A stretch of DNA of 64,000 nt from Planctomycetota bacterium (GTDB taxonomy: Bacteria > Planctomycetota > Planctomycetia > Gemmatales > Gemmataceae). A program made the translations under genes and the position numbers. Below are positions 50,906 to 60,241 of this stretch, piece after piece. How positions within the stretch are numbered: the stretch's first letter is position 1; each line of letters begins with the position of its first letter. The stretch is taken from the NCBI GenBank assembly GCA_003669555.1, contig QWOS01000025.1, forward strand, positions 1 through 64,000. The letters are read 5' to 3'. The notes under the pieces were generated by a model. That model saw nothing but the letters and a program-made list of their open reading frames with translations, did not search any database and was not told the DNA's origin.

Positions 50906-53900
50906 TCAATCCACATGGAGGAACTCATTGCTGCCAAACAGCGAACGGAGATAAGCGGCCAGAGCCAGCTTCCCGGGATTGTCCCGCCGGCTGAAAACCA
51001 GCTCCGTGCGGTAGGCGGCAAGAAAACCCGCGGCCTCGGCCTGCTCGGCCACGGTAGGCAAGCGCCCCAGCGCGCCCAGCCAGGCCTGCTCGACCTGCCT
51101 GGCTTCCACCGGGCTGGAAGTCTGCAAGCGGCCAGCCCATTTTTCAGCCTTGGTATGGACGAACGGGTCATTGAGGAAAAACAACGCCTGGGTCGGCACC
51201 GTGGTTCCCAGGCGTTCAGGGGTGGAGGCGTTGGGGTCCGCACCATCGAACAGGGCCAGGAACGGGTGCCGTTTCAGGCGCTGCGTCATGAGGTAGACAC
51301 TGCGTTTGTCGTGCTCGTACACGGCGGTGAATGGCCCGTGCTGCGAAAATCCCCAGCTCACCGGACTTGGGAACGGATGCTCCCGGCCCGGGATCGAGTC
51401 GAGTTCGCCGCTCACCGCCAGGATGGCATCGCGGATCTCCTCGGCCTCCAGGCGTCGCCTTGAAAAGCCCGCGTACCAGTCACCGGAATTGCCAACAGAG
51501 GCTTGCTGGTAGGTGGCGCTGAGCATGATCAGGCGGTGCATCGCTTTCACCGACCAGCCGCTCTGGATGAACTGGCTGGCGAGGTGATCGAGCAAGGCGG
51601 GGTCAGTTGGTGGCAGACCGCGGAGGCCGAAATCGTTGGGAGTTTTCACCAGCCCCCGGCCAAAGTGATACTGCCAGATCCGGTTGGCCATCACCCGCGC
51701 GGTCAGGGGGTTATCGGTCCGGGTGATCCAGCGGGCAAGTTCCAGGCGGCCACTGCCGGGTGCTCCGGTGGGTAGGGGGCCACCCCCCAGAACTTGCACG
51801 AAACCCCGGGGCACCTCGGCGCCAGGCTGGTCTGGTTCACCACGCAACTGGAGGCGGGCATTGTGGGGTGTCCCTTCCACCATGCCATAGGCCATGGCGA
51901 ACGGGCCTTCCGCCAGCAGGGTGTTCATCTCCTGGGTTGCGCCCTCGGCATTGGACTGGAGGGCGGCGATTTTTCGGCGCAGGCCGGCCGCCTGGGTGCG
52001 TCTGGTCAATGACGGCACCCCGGCCACCGCCGGTCCATCCAGTGGTGGCAAAGGCTTGGCCCCCACAAAGAAATTGTCAGCATCGAGGGCAGGGCGCACC
52101 CCGCCGATGTGCCCGTAGCTGTCGATGAACAGGTAATCGATGGCACCATCCCAACCACTGGCCACCTGGCCCGAAAAAGGGGTTTTGCCACCACGGTTAA
52201 CCAGCAACCCGGTGTAGGTCCGTGCCTTCAGGTCCAGAGCCAGTTGCACCTGATACCACTCACCCGGTACCAGGGTGCTGACCACTTCGCGGGCATCGCT
52301 GGCGCGCCGGAAGAAGGTGCTGCCATTGAAAAACAACTCGATGGCGGCGGAACCTCCAGCCCCATGCCCGATGTAATAACGCCAGGACCCGTTACCGCCC
52401 AGGGCCTGGTCCCCACAGCGGAAGTCGAAGCCGACATGCAGGCGGCCCGCCTTGTCGGGGCTCACCGGAGGTAGTGTCAGGCCGAAACCATCGTACTCGG
52501 CCCGGTTGGGAAGGTGGATTCCCAATTCACCCTCCGGGTAGATATTCCGGAAGGGGCTTTGCGATGCGACCTTCAGGGTCACTGCGCTATTGGGGCCGGG
52601 ATTCCATGGGCTGGCGGGTGGAGTTTCCCGGGCTTGCAGTTCGAGGTCGCCATCGATTCCTGTCAGCGCCTGCAACTCGGCGGCAAGGGCGGCGGGATTG
52701 CTATCCTTGCCCTCCATGGGCTTGCTGGCCGGGATGGGTGGTTCCGTCGAGACTGGCGCGATGGGCGTGGCACGCACCGCCAGATTGTCGAATTCAATCG
52801 TTGGGGTGGTTGACCCGGGCTGGTCCAGTGAGCCCAGTTCCAGATGGTTGATGGTATCAGGGGCACCGGGTGAAAAAGGTTTTCCAGAAAAACCGCTGGT
52901 CTTTCCCGGCATACCAAACCGCCCCGAAACGGTGCGGCTCTTGCGGTCGAGGATCAGTTGGAGATTATGCCATTGATCTGGCTTCAGGCTGTCCAGTTTT
53001 TCAATCACCTGGCCGATGCGGATCGACAGGCTGTTGGCGGCGAACAGCAGCTCCACAGCGGGCCCGGCGTTGCCCATTGCGCCCAAGGCGAAGCGGTGCA
53101 TCCCCTGCGCGCCCGGGGCGGCTGCGGCGACCCGAAAATCGAGATTCACATAAAGCGGGCCCGATTGGGCGCCGGCGGTGTTTCCTGGCAGGGCCTGCAT
53201 CACCCGGTAATGCCCGGCCCCGGCCGACACACTCATGCCGAACCGCCCCTGGGGATGGATATTCCGGAAGGGGCTCTGCGCCGAGCCTGTCACCGCAATC
53301 TTCCCTTCATACACCCAGGGCGACACCAGAACTCCATTGCTGCCACCGGCGGCGGCGGCCTGCAACTCGAAGTCGCCATCGATATCGTTCAGGGAGCGTA
53401 GCACCGTGGTGGGCATCGGCTGCTTGTTCGCCGCAAGCTGGCCTGCCAAAGTGCTTATCTGAGTCTCGAAGGCCAGCCATTTGGGCCCGGATTCAGCGGG
53501 AGGCACCAACGGTACCATCGATCGCACCCGATTCTTCTGCTCAGAGCCCGGAAAGGCGTACCTGCTGCTGTCGAAGATGCCATACAGGGCATAATAATCG
53601 CGCATCGACACCGGATCGAACTTGTGGTCGTGACAACGCGCGCAGCCAAGGCTGAGGCCCAGGACCGTCTGGCCCAGGGTGTCGATGGAGTCCTGGATGG
53701 TGAGGTGGTGGTAGTTTTCGGAATCAAACCCGAAGCGGCGTGACAAAGCCAGGTAGCCGGTGGCTGTCACCCGCTCGGCAAACAGCTCCGGCGGGCCCTC
53801 GTGGGCCAGAATATCCCCCGCGATCTGCTCGCGCACAAACGCATCGTACGGCTTGTCGGTGTTGAAGGCATGGATGACATAATTGCGATACCGCCACGCG

Positions 53901-54664
53901 GTTGGCACGGGGTAATCGGCTGTCTCGCCTGCCGTGTCGGCATAACGGGCGACATCGAGCCAATGCCTGCCCCAGCGCTCACCATAAGCGGGCGAACGCA
54001 GCAGGCGATCGACCACGCTCGCAAACGCCCCCGGTGAGCTGTCACGCAGGAATGCTTCCGCCTCGGCGGGGGTGGGTGGCAAGCCTGTCAGGTCGAGGGT
54101 GGCCCGCCGCAGCAGTGTGCCCTTGTCGCCCAACGGGGCTGGATGAACTCCTGCCAGCTCCTGCTTCGCGCGGATGAACGCATCGACACTGGTCTTCACC
54201 CAGCTTTTGTCTTGAACCACAGGCGGGGTAACAGTCCGCACCGGCTCAAAGGCCCAGTGCCTGGAGGTGGCGAACTTCGCCGATCTGGCAGGCCATGCCG
54301 CTCCACCCTGGATCCAGGCAGAAAAATCCGCGATCTGGTCCGGGCGCAGTGCCTTGCCTTTTTCCGGAGGCATCGCCGCGACGCCCTCACGGTGTTCGAT
54401 CACCTGGACCAGCAGGCTTTGCCTGGGGTTGCCGCTGACAATGGCCGGCCCCGATTCTCCCCCTTTGAGCAAGGCTTCGCGCGAATCCAGGCGCAATGCC
54501 CCGGAGGTTTTGGCACCGCCATGGCAGCGGAAGCAGGTACCCACAAGCACCGGGCGGATGCGCCCCTCAAAGAAATCGTCACGCTCATCGGCCCGGACGG
54601 TCCAGCCGCAAGCGATCAACAGGCATAAGGACCAGAACAGGGGCGGGGCACATGGGTGTCTCAT
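50906..54664 (-). CDS. DUF1549/DUF1553 (PSD1) cytochrome c protein with duplicated LamG-like domain
   Basis: Start at the ATG ending 54664, giving a signal peptide cut near T-V-R-A-D. The 1252-aa product has a cytochrome c-type C-F-R-C-H-G with G-A-L-R-L-D-S-R-E-A-L-L-K-G-G. The DUF1549 domain follows (L-D-L-T-G-L-P-P-T, W-G-R-H-W-L-D-V-A-R-Y-A-D-T, second heme motif C-A-R-C-H). An inserted region of about 470 residues holds two copies of a LamG-like unit, each opening D-I/I-D-G-D-F/L-E-L-Q and holding S-P-F-R-N-I. The DUF1553 end closes it (P-L-T-A-R-V-M-A-N-R-I-W-Q-Y-H-F-G). It is first in an operon with DUF1501. The LamG insertion makes it longer than the usual 900-1000 aa. Confidence 0.9.
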   Translation of the reverse strand: MRHPCAPPLFWSLCLLIACGWTVRADERDDFFEGRIRPVLVGTCFRCHGGAKTSGALRLDSREALLKGGESGPAIVSGNPRQSLLVQVIEHREGVAAMPPEKGKALRPDQIADFSAWIQGGAAWPARSAKFATSRHWAFEPVRTVTPPVVQDKSWVKTSVDAFIRAKQELAGVHPAPLGDKGTLLRRATLDLTGLPPTPAEAEAFLRDSSPGAFASVVDRLLRSPAYGERWGRHWLDVARYADTAGETADYPVPTAWRYRNYVIHAFNTDKPYDAFVREQIAGDILAHEGPPELFAERVTATGYLALSRRFGFDSENYHHLTIQDSIDTLGQTVLGLSLGCARCHDHKFDPVSMRDYYALYGIFDSSRYAFPGSEQKNRVRSMVPLVPPAESGPKWLAFETQISTLAGQLAANKQPMPTTVLRSLNDIDGDFELQAAAAGGSNGVLVSPWVYEGKIAVTGSAQSPFRNIHPQGRFGMSVSAGAGHYRVMQALPGNTAGAQSGPLYVNLDFRVAAAAPGAQGMHRFALGAMGNAGPAVELLFAANSLSIRIGQVIEKLDSLKPDQWHNLQLILDRKSRTVSGRFGMPGKTSGFSGKPFSPGAPDTINHLELGSLDQPGSTTPTIEFDNLAVRATPIAPVSTEPPIPASKPMEGKDSNPAALAAELQALTGIDGDLELQARETPPASPWNPGPNSAVTLKVASQSPFRNIYPEGELGIHLPNRAEYDGFGLTLPPVSPDKAGRLHVGFDFRCGDQALGGNGSWRYYIGHGAGGSAAIELFFNGSTFFRRASDAREVVSTLVPGEWYQVQLALDLKARTYTGLLVNRGGKTPFSGQVASGWDGAIDYLFIDSYGHIGGVRPALDADNFFVGAKPLPPLDGPAVAGVPSLTRRTQAAGLRRKIAALQSNAEGATQEMNTLLAEGPFAMAYGMVEGTPHNARLQLRGEPDQPGAEVPRGFVQVLGGGPLPTGAPGSGRLELARWITRTDNPLTARVMANRIWQYHFGRGLVKTPNDFGLRGLPPTDPALLDHLASQFIQSGWSVKAMHRLIMLSATYQQASVGNSGDWYAGFSRRRLEAEEIRDAILAVSGELDSIPGREHPFPSPVSWGFSQHGPFTAVYEHDKRSVYLMTQRLKRHPFLALFDGADPNASTPERLGTTVPTQALFFLNDPFVHTKAEKWAGRLQTSSPVEARQVEQAWLGALGRLPTVAEQAEAAGFLAAYRTELVFSRRDNPGKLALAAYLRSLFGSNEFLHVD

Positions 54665-55071
54665 CGACAAGGCTTCCATTTCTACCGCTGGCACTCGTTG
54701 GGCCAGCCTGTTGATGGACAGGCGAGCAACAGAAGCTACAAAACCGTGGATACCTGGCAGGCTAAGTCTTTATATCATTATGGCATGGGGCTGATGGACG
54801 GTCAATTGCCCTTGGGCCGGTGCCAAGCTGGTTTTCCACGGGAAAGTGACAAGCCAGGACGGGTAGCTGGCTGCCCTGACTTCCATCCTGCGGCTGACCA
54901 TGTCATTTTGGTGGTTTACAAGCTGGTGCAAGCTGGTGACGGCCAGAATGTCTGAAAGCGCTATTTGATACGGAACCCTGCCCCCGCGAGGCCTCAAGGG
55001 GGCTCATTCCCTGCCTGCTTTGCCAACCGTCTGCGCGGGAAAACCGCTGCAAGAGATCCGGGAGAACCACC
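54665..55071. other. Divergent intergenic region
   Basis: About 400 bases between the PSD1 and SASA genes with no gene seen. A short tandem repeat (CAAGCTGGTG twice) lies at about 54918-54940. Promoters for both genes are expected here. Confidence 0.45.
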
Positions 55072-58000
55072 ATGACAATGTTTGCGCTGATGATCGCCAC
55101 CCTGCTACCGCCTCTGGTCGCTGCCGCTCCTTACCCCGGTTGGCGGCACACCGGGTCCCTGGTGATTCTCACCACACCCGACGGGGCCAACCTGCCCGCC
55201 TCGGCCCGGTTGGAGGCATTTCCCCTGCTGGTGCGCCTCGACCGGGACTGGTTTGATTTCAGTCAGGCAAGTGCCGGGGGCAGCGATATCCGCTTTTCGT
55301 CCGATTCTGGCAAGCCGCTGGACTACCAGTTGGAGCACTATGACGCAAAAAAGGGCACCGCCAGTTTCTGGGTGAGAGTGCCGGTCATCCGTGGCAACGC
55401 CAGGCAGGAGGTCCGCTTGCACTGGGGGAATCCCCAGGCGACCAGTGCGTCCGACGGCAAGAAAGTCTTTGCCGCCGACAATGGCTTTGCCAGTGTGCTG
55501 CATCTGGATGAGCCGATGCGTGACGAACTGGGTTCCCTGGTTCCCAAAAACCTCGGCACCACTCTGGCTCCCGGAATTGTCGGCGCTGGGCGCCACTTTG
55601 AGCGGGGACAGGGTATCGATTGCGGCGACCACATCACCAACTTCCCTTTCAGCGACGATCCCTTCACCTCGGAAGCCTGGTTCCGGGCCGGCATTGCCGG
55701 CACCACGGTTTTTTACTGGGGTCGGTACGCCACCCGGTTCAATGGCAAAACAGGGGACGGCAACGAAGTCTCCATCAACATCGGTGCCCCTGCCAGTCTC
55801 AACTGGGCTTCGGATGGCCCCGGCGGTGTCGTCTCGGCAACGTCTCCCCGCCTGGGAGAGTGGACCCATGTCGCCGCCACTTACGAAAAGGGTGCCAGCA
55901 AAATTTATGTGAACGGCAAACTCACCGGGACCCGGCAGCACCGCGGGGCCATGTCGATTGTCAGGGACATTGGCGCCTGTCTTGGGGGCATGCGCAACAG
56001 CGATTACCGTTATGTGGGGGAGATCGACGAAGTGCGCGTCTCCCGCGTGGCCAGGTCCGCCGACTGGATCAGCTTGCACCACGAGAACTGCAAGCCACTA
56101 CAGACGGTGATCGGCCCGGTGATCCGCACGGGCGAGGATTTTGGTGTCAGTCCCTCTGCGATACAGATCCGGGAAGGGGCGGCTGCCACCCTGACCGCCC
56201 GGGCTGGCGGCGCCGTCAAGTTGTACTGGACGGTGGAGAAAGAGGGCGTGGAAACCGTGGCGGCGGTGGACCGTTTTTCCTTCACCCTGCCGGCCACCCG
56301 GGTCATAGGCGACACCCGCCTGAAAGTGCGTTTCAAAGCGGTCTTTCCAGAGGGTGTCCAGACCAGAGAGATACCCGTGACCATCCAGGAAGATATCCCG
56401 GAACCAGTGGTCACCTTGCAGGCCCCAGCCCAGTGGGATGGGCGCGAGACCATGGAGGTGCTTCCTGTGATCAGCAATATCGCTGCCTTGCGCGCCCGGG
56501 ACGCGGCCGGAACGCGCATCACCTGGTCGGTGCTGGGGGGTGCGGTCATTCATGAAAGCAAGCCTGACCGGCTGGTTCTGAAACGCTCCCAATACACTGG
56601 GCCCATCACGGTCAGGGCCTCGGTGGGGAATGGTGGGGCCGAAACCGTTGCCACTACCCGGATCCAGGTCACCGAGCCTGCCAAAGATCCCTGGGTGCGG
56701 CGAATTCCTGGCCGTGAGGAACGCCCGGTGAGCAACCAGTTCTATGCCCGCGATGACAAGAACCAGGGGACCCTGCACTACAATGGCGTCATGACCGAAG
56801 CGGCCGACTCGGTAACGCTCAGGCTGCTGGCGGATGGCAAACTGGTTCAATCTGACACGCGAAAGCCAGAGGCTGACAAGTCGTATGCCTTCAGTTTTCC
56901 CCTCAAGCCAGGCCTCATCCGGTATTCCGTAGAGTTTGCGATCACCCGGAATGGCGCCACGGTTGTGGCTGACACCGTGGGCAACCTTGTCTGTGGCGAT
57001 GCCTATATCATCCAGGGGCAATCCAATGCGGAGGCCACCGGTCCCAATAACGGACCGACAGTTGATGCGGAGACTCCTTTCAGTGACTGGATCCGCAGCT
57101 ATGGTAACCAGTATTCCGGGGAAATCCGTCAGGGGTGGGGCAATGCGGTTCGCACCCGGATCTGGGGGAGACCCGATTATGGCCAATGCCAGATTGGGGC
57201 CTGGGGCATGGTTATGGCTACTAATCTAGTAGCGAAGTACCGTATTCCGGTTTGCATCCTGAATGGGGCGGTTGGTGGTACAAGGATCGATCAGCACCAG
57301 CGCAACGAAGCGAATCCCAACGACCCTGATTCCATTTATGGCCGGTTGCTCACCCGCATCCAGGCAGCCAGGTTGACCCATGGCATTCGCGGCGTGCTGT
57401 GGCACCAGGGCGAGAACAACCAGGGATCTTCCTCACCCACGGGTGACTACGACTGGAAATCGTATCAGCAAGACTTTATCGACCTCTCAGCCGCCTGGAA
57501 GCGCGACTACCCCAACATCCGCCACTATTACATGCATCAGATCTGGCCGAGCGGTTGCAACATGGGCGGCACCCCGGCGGGCGATATGTTGCTCGAGGTG
57601 CAGCGCACCCTGCCGCTTCTCTATTCCAACATGCGGATCATGTCCACGCTGGGCATCGTCAGTGAGTCAAGTGGTCGGGGTTTATGCCATTTTGACCTGG
57701 ATGGCTATGCCCAGATCGCCCGATTGACCGGTCCGCTGGTGGAACAGGACAGTCATGGCTTCGCGCCAGATCGGGTGCTTGGCGCACCCAACCTCAAAAA
57801 TGCGCGATACAACGGACCGGATAATAGCGAAATCGTTCTCGAATTCGATCAGCCCATGGCCTGGAAGGAAGCGGCCAGGACCTGGTTCCGCCTCGATGGC
57901 GTAGTGGCCCCCATCAGCGCCGGCAAGGTGTCTGGCAACAGCCTCATCCTGCAACTGGCGGCACCTGCCAGGGCAAAAACCATCTCCTACCTTTCCGGGA

Positions 58001-58095
58001 AGGACTGGGATGGCAAGCCGGACAGGCTGCTGTATGGAGCCAATGGCATCGCGGCGCTGGCACTGGCCGAAGTGCCTTTGGCGTCTGGCAAATGA
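55072..58095 (+). CDS. Exported DUF2341-LamG-SASA esterase-like protein
   Basis: The 1007-aa protein has a signal peptide (cut near V-A-A-A-P). A DUF2341 domain follows (about 25-130; F-P-L-L-V-R-L-D-R-D-W-F-D-F, D-I-R-F-S-S-D-S-G-K-P-L-D-Y). The LamG domain spans about 140-340 (S-E-A-W-F-R, W-T-H-V-A-A-T-Y, G-E-I-D-E-V-R-V-S). Ig-like segments are next, then a SASA/SGNH hydrolase core with the nucleophile block Q-G-Q-S-N-A-E near residue 647 and W-H-Q-G-E-N-N near 776. SASA enzymes remove acetyl groups from sialic acids or plant polysaccharides; the substrate here is unknown. A C-terminal beta domain closes it. C-C-G-G-G-A-G-A precedes the ATG. Confidence 0.9.
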   Translation: MTMFALMIATLLPPLVAAAPYPGWRHTGSLVILTTPDGANLPASARLEAFPLLVRLDRDWFDFSQASAGGSDIRFSSDSGKPLDYQLEHYDAKKGTASFWVRVPVIRGNARQEVRLHWGNPQATSASDGKKVFAADNGFASVLHLDEPMRDELGSLVPKNLGTTLAPGIVGAGRHFERGQGIDCGDHITNFPFSDDPFTSEAWFRAGIAGTTVFYWGRYATRFNGKTGDGNEVSINIGAPASLNWASDGPGGVVSATSPRLGEWTHVAATYEKGASKIYVNGKLTGTRQHRGAMSIVRDIGACLGGMRNSDYRYVGEIDEVRVSRVARSADWISLHHENCKPLQTVIGPVIRTGEDFGVSPSAIQIREGAAATLTARAGGAVKLYWTVEKEGVETVAAVDRFSFTLPATRVIGDTRLKVRFKAVFPEGVQTREIPVTIQEDIPEPVVTLQAPAQWDGRETMEVLPVISNIAALRARDAAGTRITWSVLGGAVIHESKPDRLVLKRSQYTGPITVRASVGNGGAETVATTRIQVTEPAKDPWVRRIPGREERPVSNQFYARDDKNQGTLHYNGVMTEAADSVTLRLLADGKLVQSDTRKPEADKSYAFSFPLKPGLIRYSVEFAITRNGATVVADTVGNLVCGDAYIIQGQSNAEATGPNNGPTVDAETPFSDWIRSYGNQYSGEIRQGWGNAVRTRIWGRPDYGQCQIGAWGMVMATNLVAKYRIPVCILNGAVGGTRIDQHQRNEANPNDPDSIYGRLLTRIQAARLTHGIRGVLWHQGENNQGSSSPTGDYDWKSYQQDFIDLSAAWKRDYPNIRHYYMHQIWPSGCNMGGTPAGDMLLEVQRTLPLLYSNMRIMSTLGIVSESSGRGLCHFDLDGYAQIARLTGPLVEQDSHGFAPDRVLGAPNLKNARYNGPDNSEIVLEFDQPMAWKEAARTWFRLDGVVAPISAGKVSGNSLILQLAAPARAKTISYLSGKDWDGKPDRLLYGANGIAALALAEVPLASGK

Positions 58096-58263
58096 CCCGC
58101 ATGGCAGCAGCCAGCCCAATGCTCATGTGAGGCACAATAGTCTGCCCACCGCTGTTTTCTTGCGGGAACCAGGCAACTTTCCACCCCATAAATGCCCATG
58201 TCATTCAGCATGTGTACCTGTATCATGATCATGGTTCAACATGTCATTTCGGGAGACTTTCAG

Positions 58264-58767
58264 ATGAGCAACAGGTGGGTGGCTTTGTGTTCTGCGTTCG
58301 CGCTGGTGCTTGCGGCGGTTTGTCCCGCCTATGGCCTGCCCCCAGCGTCTCCCAAAAGGGACGGACCCGAGCAAGCCGCAGTGCGGAAGGTGCTCGACCG
58401 GTACATGATCGCCCTGAATACCGTGCTGGCGGGTGATGCCGATCCCATGAAGGATGTATGGTCACACGCTGACGATATCACCTATATGGGGCCAACCGGC
58501 ACAGTACTGAACGGCTGGAAAGAAATCGAAAAAAGCTGGGAATTTCAGGCTGGCCGAAAGTTGGGTGGAAAGTGTCAGGGCAGCGATATCAGTATTTTTG
58601 CTGGCAAGGATCTGGCAGTTGTGGTCTACCTGGAAAAAGGCAATTTGAACCTGAAAGGCCAGCCGGTGGATTTTTCCATTCGCGGTACCACCACTTTCCG
58701 TCTGGAAGAGGGTAACTGGAAAGTGATCGGCCACCACACGGATATCATTCCAGCCCTGGCGAAATAA
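58264..58767 (+). CDS. Exported SnoaL-like (NTF2-fold) protein
   Basis: The ATG at 58264 follows G-G-G-A-G and gives a signal peptide cut near P-A-Y-G-L. The 167-aa product has the SnoaL_3/ketosteroid-isomerase-like pattern: L-D-R-Y-M-I-A-L-N, W-S-H-A-D-D-I-T-Y-M-G-P-T-G, G-W-K-E-I-E-K-S-W, and the final R-L-E-E-G-N-W-K-V-I-G-H-H-T-D. NTF2-fold proteins of this type often bind small hydrophobic ligands; no reaction is assigned. It converges on the dienelactone hydrolase-SnoaL gene through a shared terminator. Confidence 0.85.
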   Translation: MSNRWVALCSAFALVLAAVCPAYGLPPASPKRDGPEQAAVRKVLDRYMIALNTVLAGDADPMKDVWSHADDITYMGPTGTVLNGWKEIEKSWEFQAGRKLGGKCQGSDISIFAGKDLAVVVYLEKGNLNLKGQPVDFSIRGTTTFRLEEGNWKVIGHHTDIIPALAK

Positions 58768-58821
58768 CCAGTCTGGTGGGGTGTTTTTGGTTTGGCAGCC
58801 CATTGCGGCTCAACAACTACG

Positions 58822-58854
58822 AAAAAACCAGGGCCGGATGAGCCCTGGTTTTTT
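58822..58854. terminator. Bidirectional terminator between two SnoaL-containing genes
   Basis: AAAAAACCAGGGC (58822-58834) pairs with 58842-58854 around a seven-base loop. There is a T run at the end on both strands, so it can stop both converging transcripts. Confidence 0.9.
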
Positions 58855-58873
58855 CGTTTTCAGGCGACTGGCC

Positions 58874-60085
58874 TCAACTCTTGTCCATCAGCGTGTTCGA
58901 GGGCAGGTTTTCATCGAGCAATTTGCGGGCAGTTGCCACGCCTGCCACCGGAAGGCCCGCCGGGTTCAGCAGGCCAATCTGCACCAGCACACTGGCCTGG
59001 TCCCAATAGATATGCTCGTGGCAAAGCTTGTCGCCACGGAACTTGACCACCGCCACCAGGGGGATCTCCACCCGTTTGCCGGTGGCAGGAATGCCCGGGA
59101 GCATCCAGGGCACCTCGCAGGTGTGCGTGAAGCAGAACAGCATTTCGTCGACCACCTGGGTGGCGCCCACCGTGCGGGAGATGGGAATGAGCCTGGTGTC
59201 GGGGGGATTGCTGTTGACGAAGAAGTTTTGATAGAAGTGGGCAAGGTGCTTTTGGCCCACGCCACCGGTCATGGTGGGGATGTGGTTGACATAGGGCTCC
59301 GCCACCATGGTCGCCATGGTGGCAGCGACATCGCGGGTGGCGAATTCAAGTTCGCAATGCTTGTCCCACAGGGTAGCAAGATCATAATGCGGCCCCATCA
59401 CGCTTTTGAGCGCGGTCAGGGTGCGGTCCTGCGCCAGCAGCACGGAGGGTTTGTGGAAATTGTGTCCACCGATACGGGCGAACGCGTGGTCGGCTCCCGG
59501 GTAGACAAAGATACTGACCAGCGCATTCCCTGAAAAACCTGCCTGAATCTGCTGCCGGGCGGGCGGCGGAACCATGCCGTCCTCTTGGGCGATATGGAGG
59601 ACCAGGGGGCACCGTATGGTCTCAGACAGGTAATTCTCGATGCCGACACCGTAATAGGCGATGGCGGCATCGGCATCGGTGCGGCAGGCGGAAAGAAAAG
59701 CCAGCTTGCCTCCCATGCAAAAGCCGACCACCCCCACCTTGCCCGTGACAGCCGGATGGTGACGCAGCGTGGTGATGGTTGCCTGGATGTCCGCGAGGGT
59801 TGTGGCCTCATCGAGTCTGGCCATCAGCCCCAGGCCCTTTTGGCGCTCTTCGGGCGAGTAACCTGTCTGCAAGCCGCGTTCTTGTCGCCAGAAAACATCA
59901 GGCGCAAGCACCACATACCCTTCCTCGGCATAGCGGTCGGCGATGGTGCGGATGTTCTGGTTGACCCCGAAGATTTCCTGGAGCAACACCAGGCCAGGCC
60001 CTTTCCCAGAGGCCGGTAGGGCGAGATAACCCTGGAATACGCCACTACCATCAGTGGCACGAATGTCAAAACTTGAACCTGGCAT
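58874..60085 (-). CDS. Dienelactone hydrolase-SnoaL fusion protein
   Basis: I start at the ATG ending at 60085 (403 aa); the longer frame adds 15 residues. The N-terminal part is a dienelactone-hydrolase-type alpha/beta hydrolase with the triad Cys123 (G-F-C-M-G-G), Asp169 (Q-E-D-G) and His200 (G-A-D-H-A-F). Residues about 245-395 are a SnoaL/ester-cyclase-like NTF2-fold domain (L-W-D-K-H-C-E-L-E-F-A-T-R-D, M-T-G-G-V-G, D-E-M-L-F-C-F-T-H). Dienelactone hydrolases open lactone rings in aromatic degradation, but many relatives have other ester substrates. No signal peptide is seen, so it is probably cytoplasmic. Confidence 0.9.
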   Translation of the reverse strand: MPGSSFDIRATDGSGVFQGYLALPASGKGPGLVLLQEIFGVNQNIRTIADRYAEEGYVVLAPDVFWRQERGLQTGYSPEERQKGLGLMARLDEATTLADIQATITTLRHHPAVTGKVGVVGFCMGGKLAFLSACRTDADAAIAYYGVGIENYLSETIRCPLVLHIAQEDGMVPPPARQQIQAGFSGNALVSIFVYPGADHAFARIGGHNFHKPSVLLAQDRTLTALKSVMGPHYDLATLWDKHCELEFATRDVAATMATMVAEPYVNHIPTMTGGVGQKHLAHFYQNFFVNSNPPDTRLIPISRTVGATQVVDEMLFCFTHTCEVPWMLPGIPATGKRVEIPLVAVVKFRGDKLCHEHIYWDQASVLVQIGLLNPAGLPVAGVATARKLLDENLPSNTLMDKS

Positions 60086-60241
60086 GTGCCTATTCCCCGG
60101 CAAGAACCTGATGGATCGAAGATAAGCCATACTTTATGGAAAGAGCCCGCTGGCGTTTCCATGCCATGGCCTGAACGGCAGGGGGGCCGGTTTTCGGATA
60201 AAACAGCAGGTTGCCCCATGCAAGGGCCGGAGAATCAGCTC

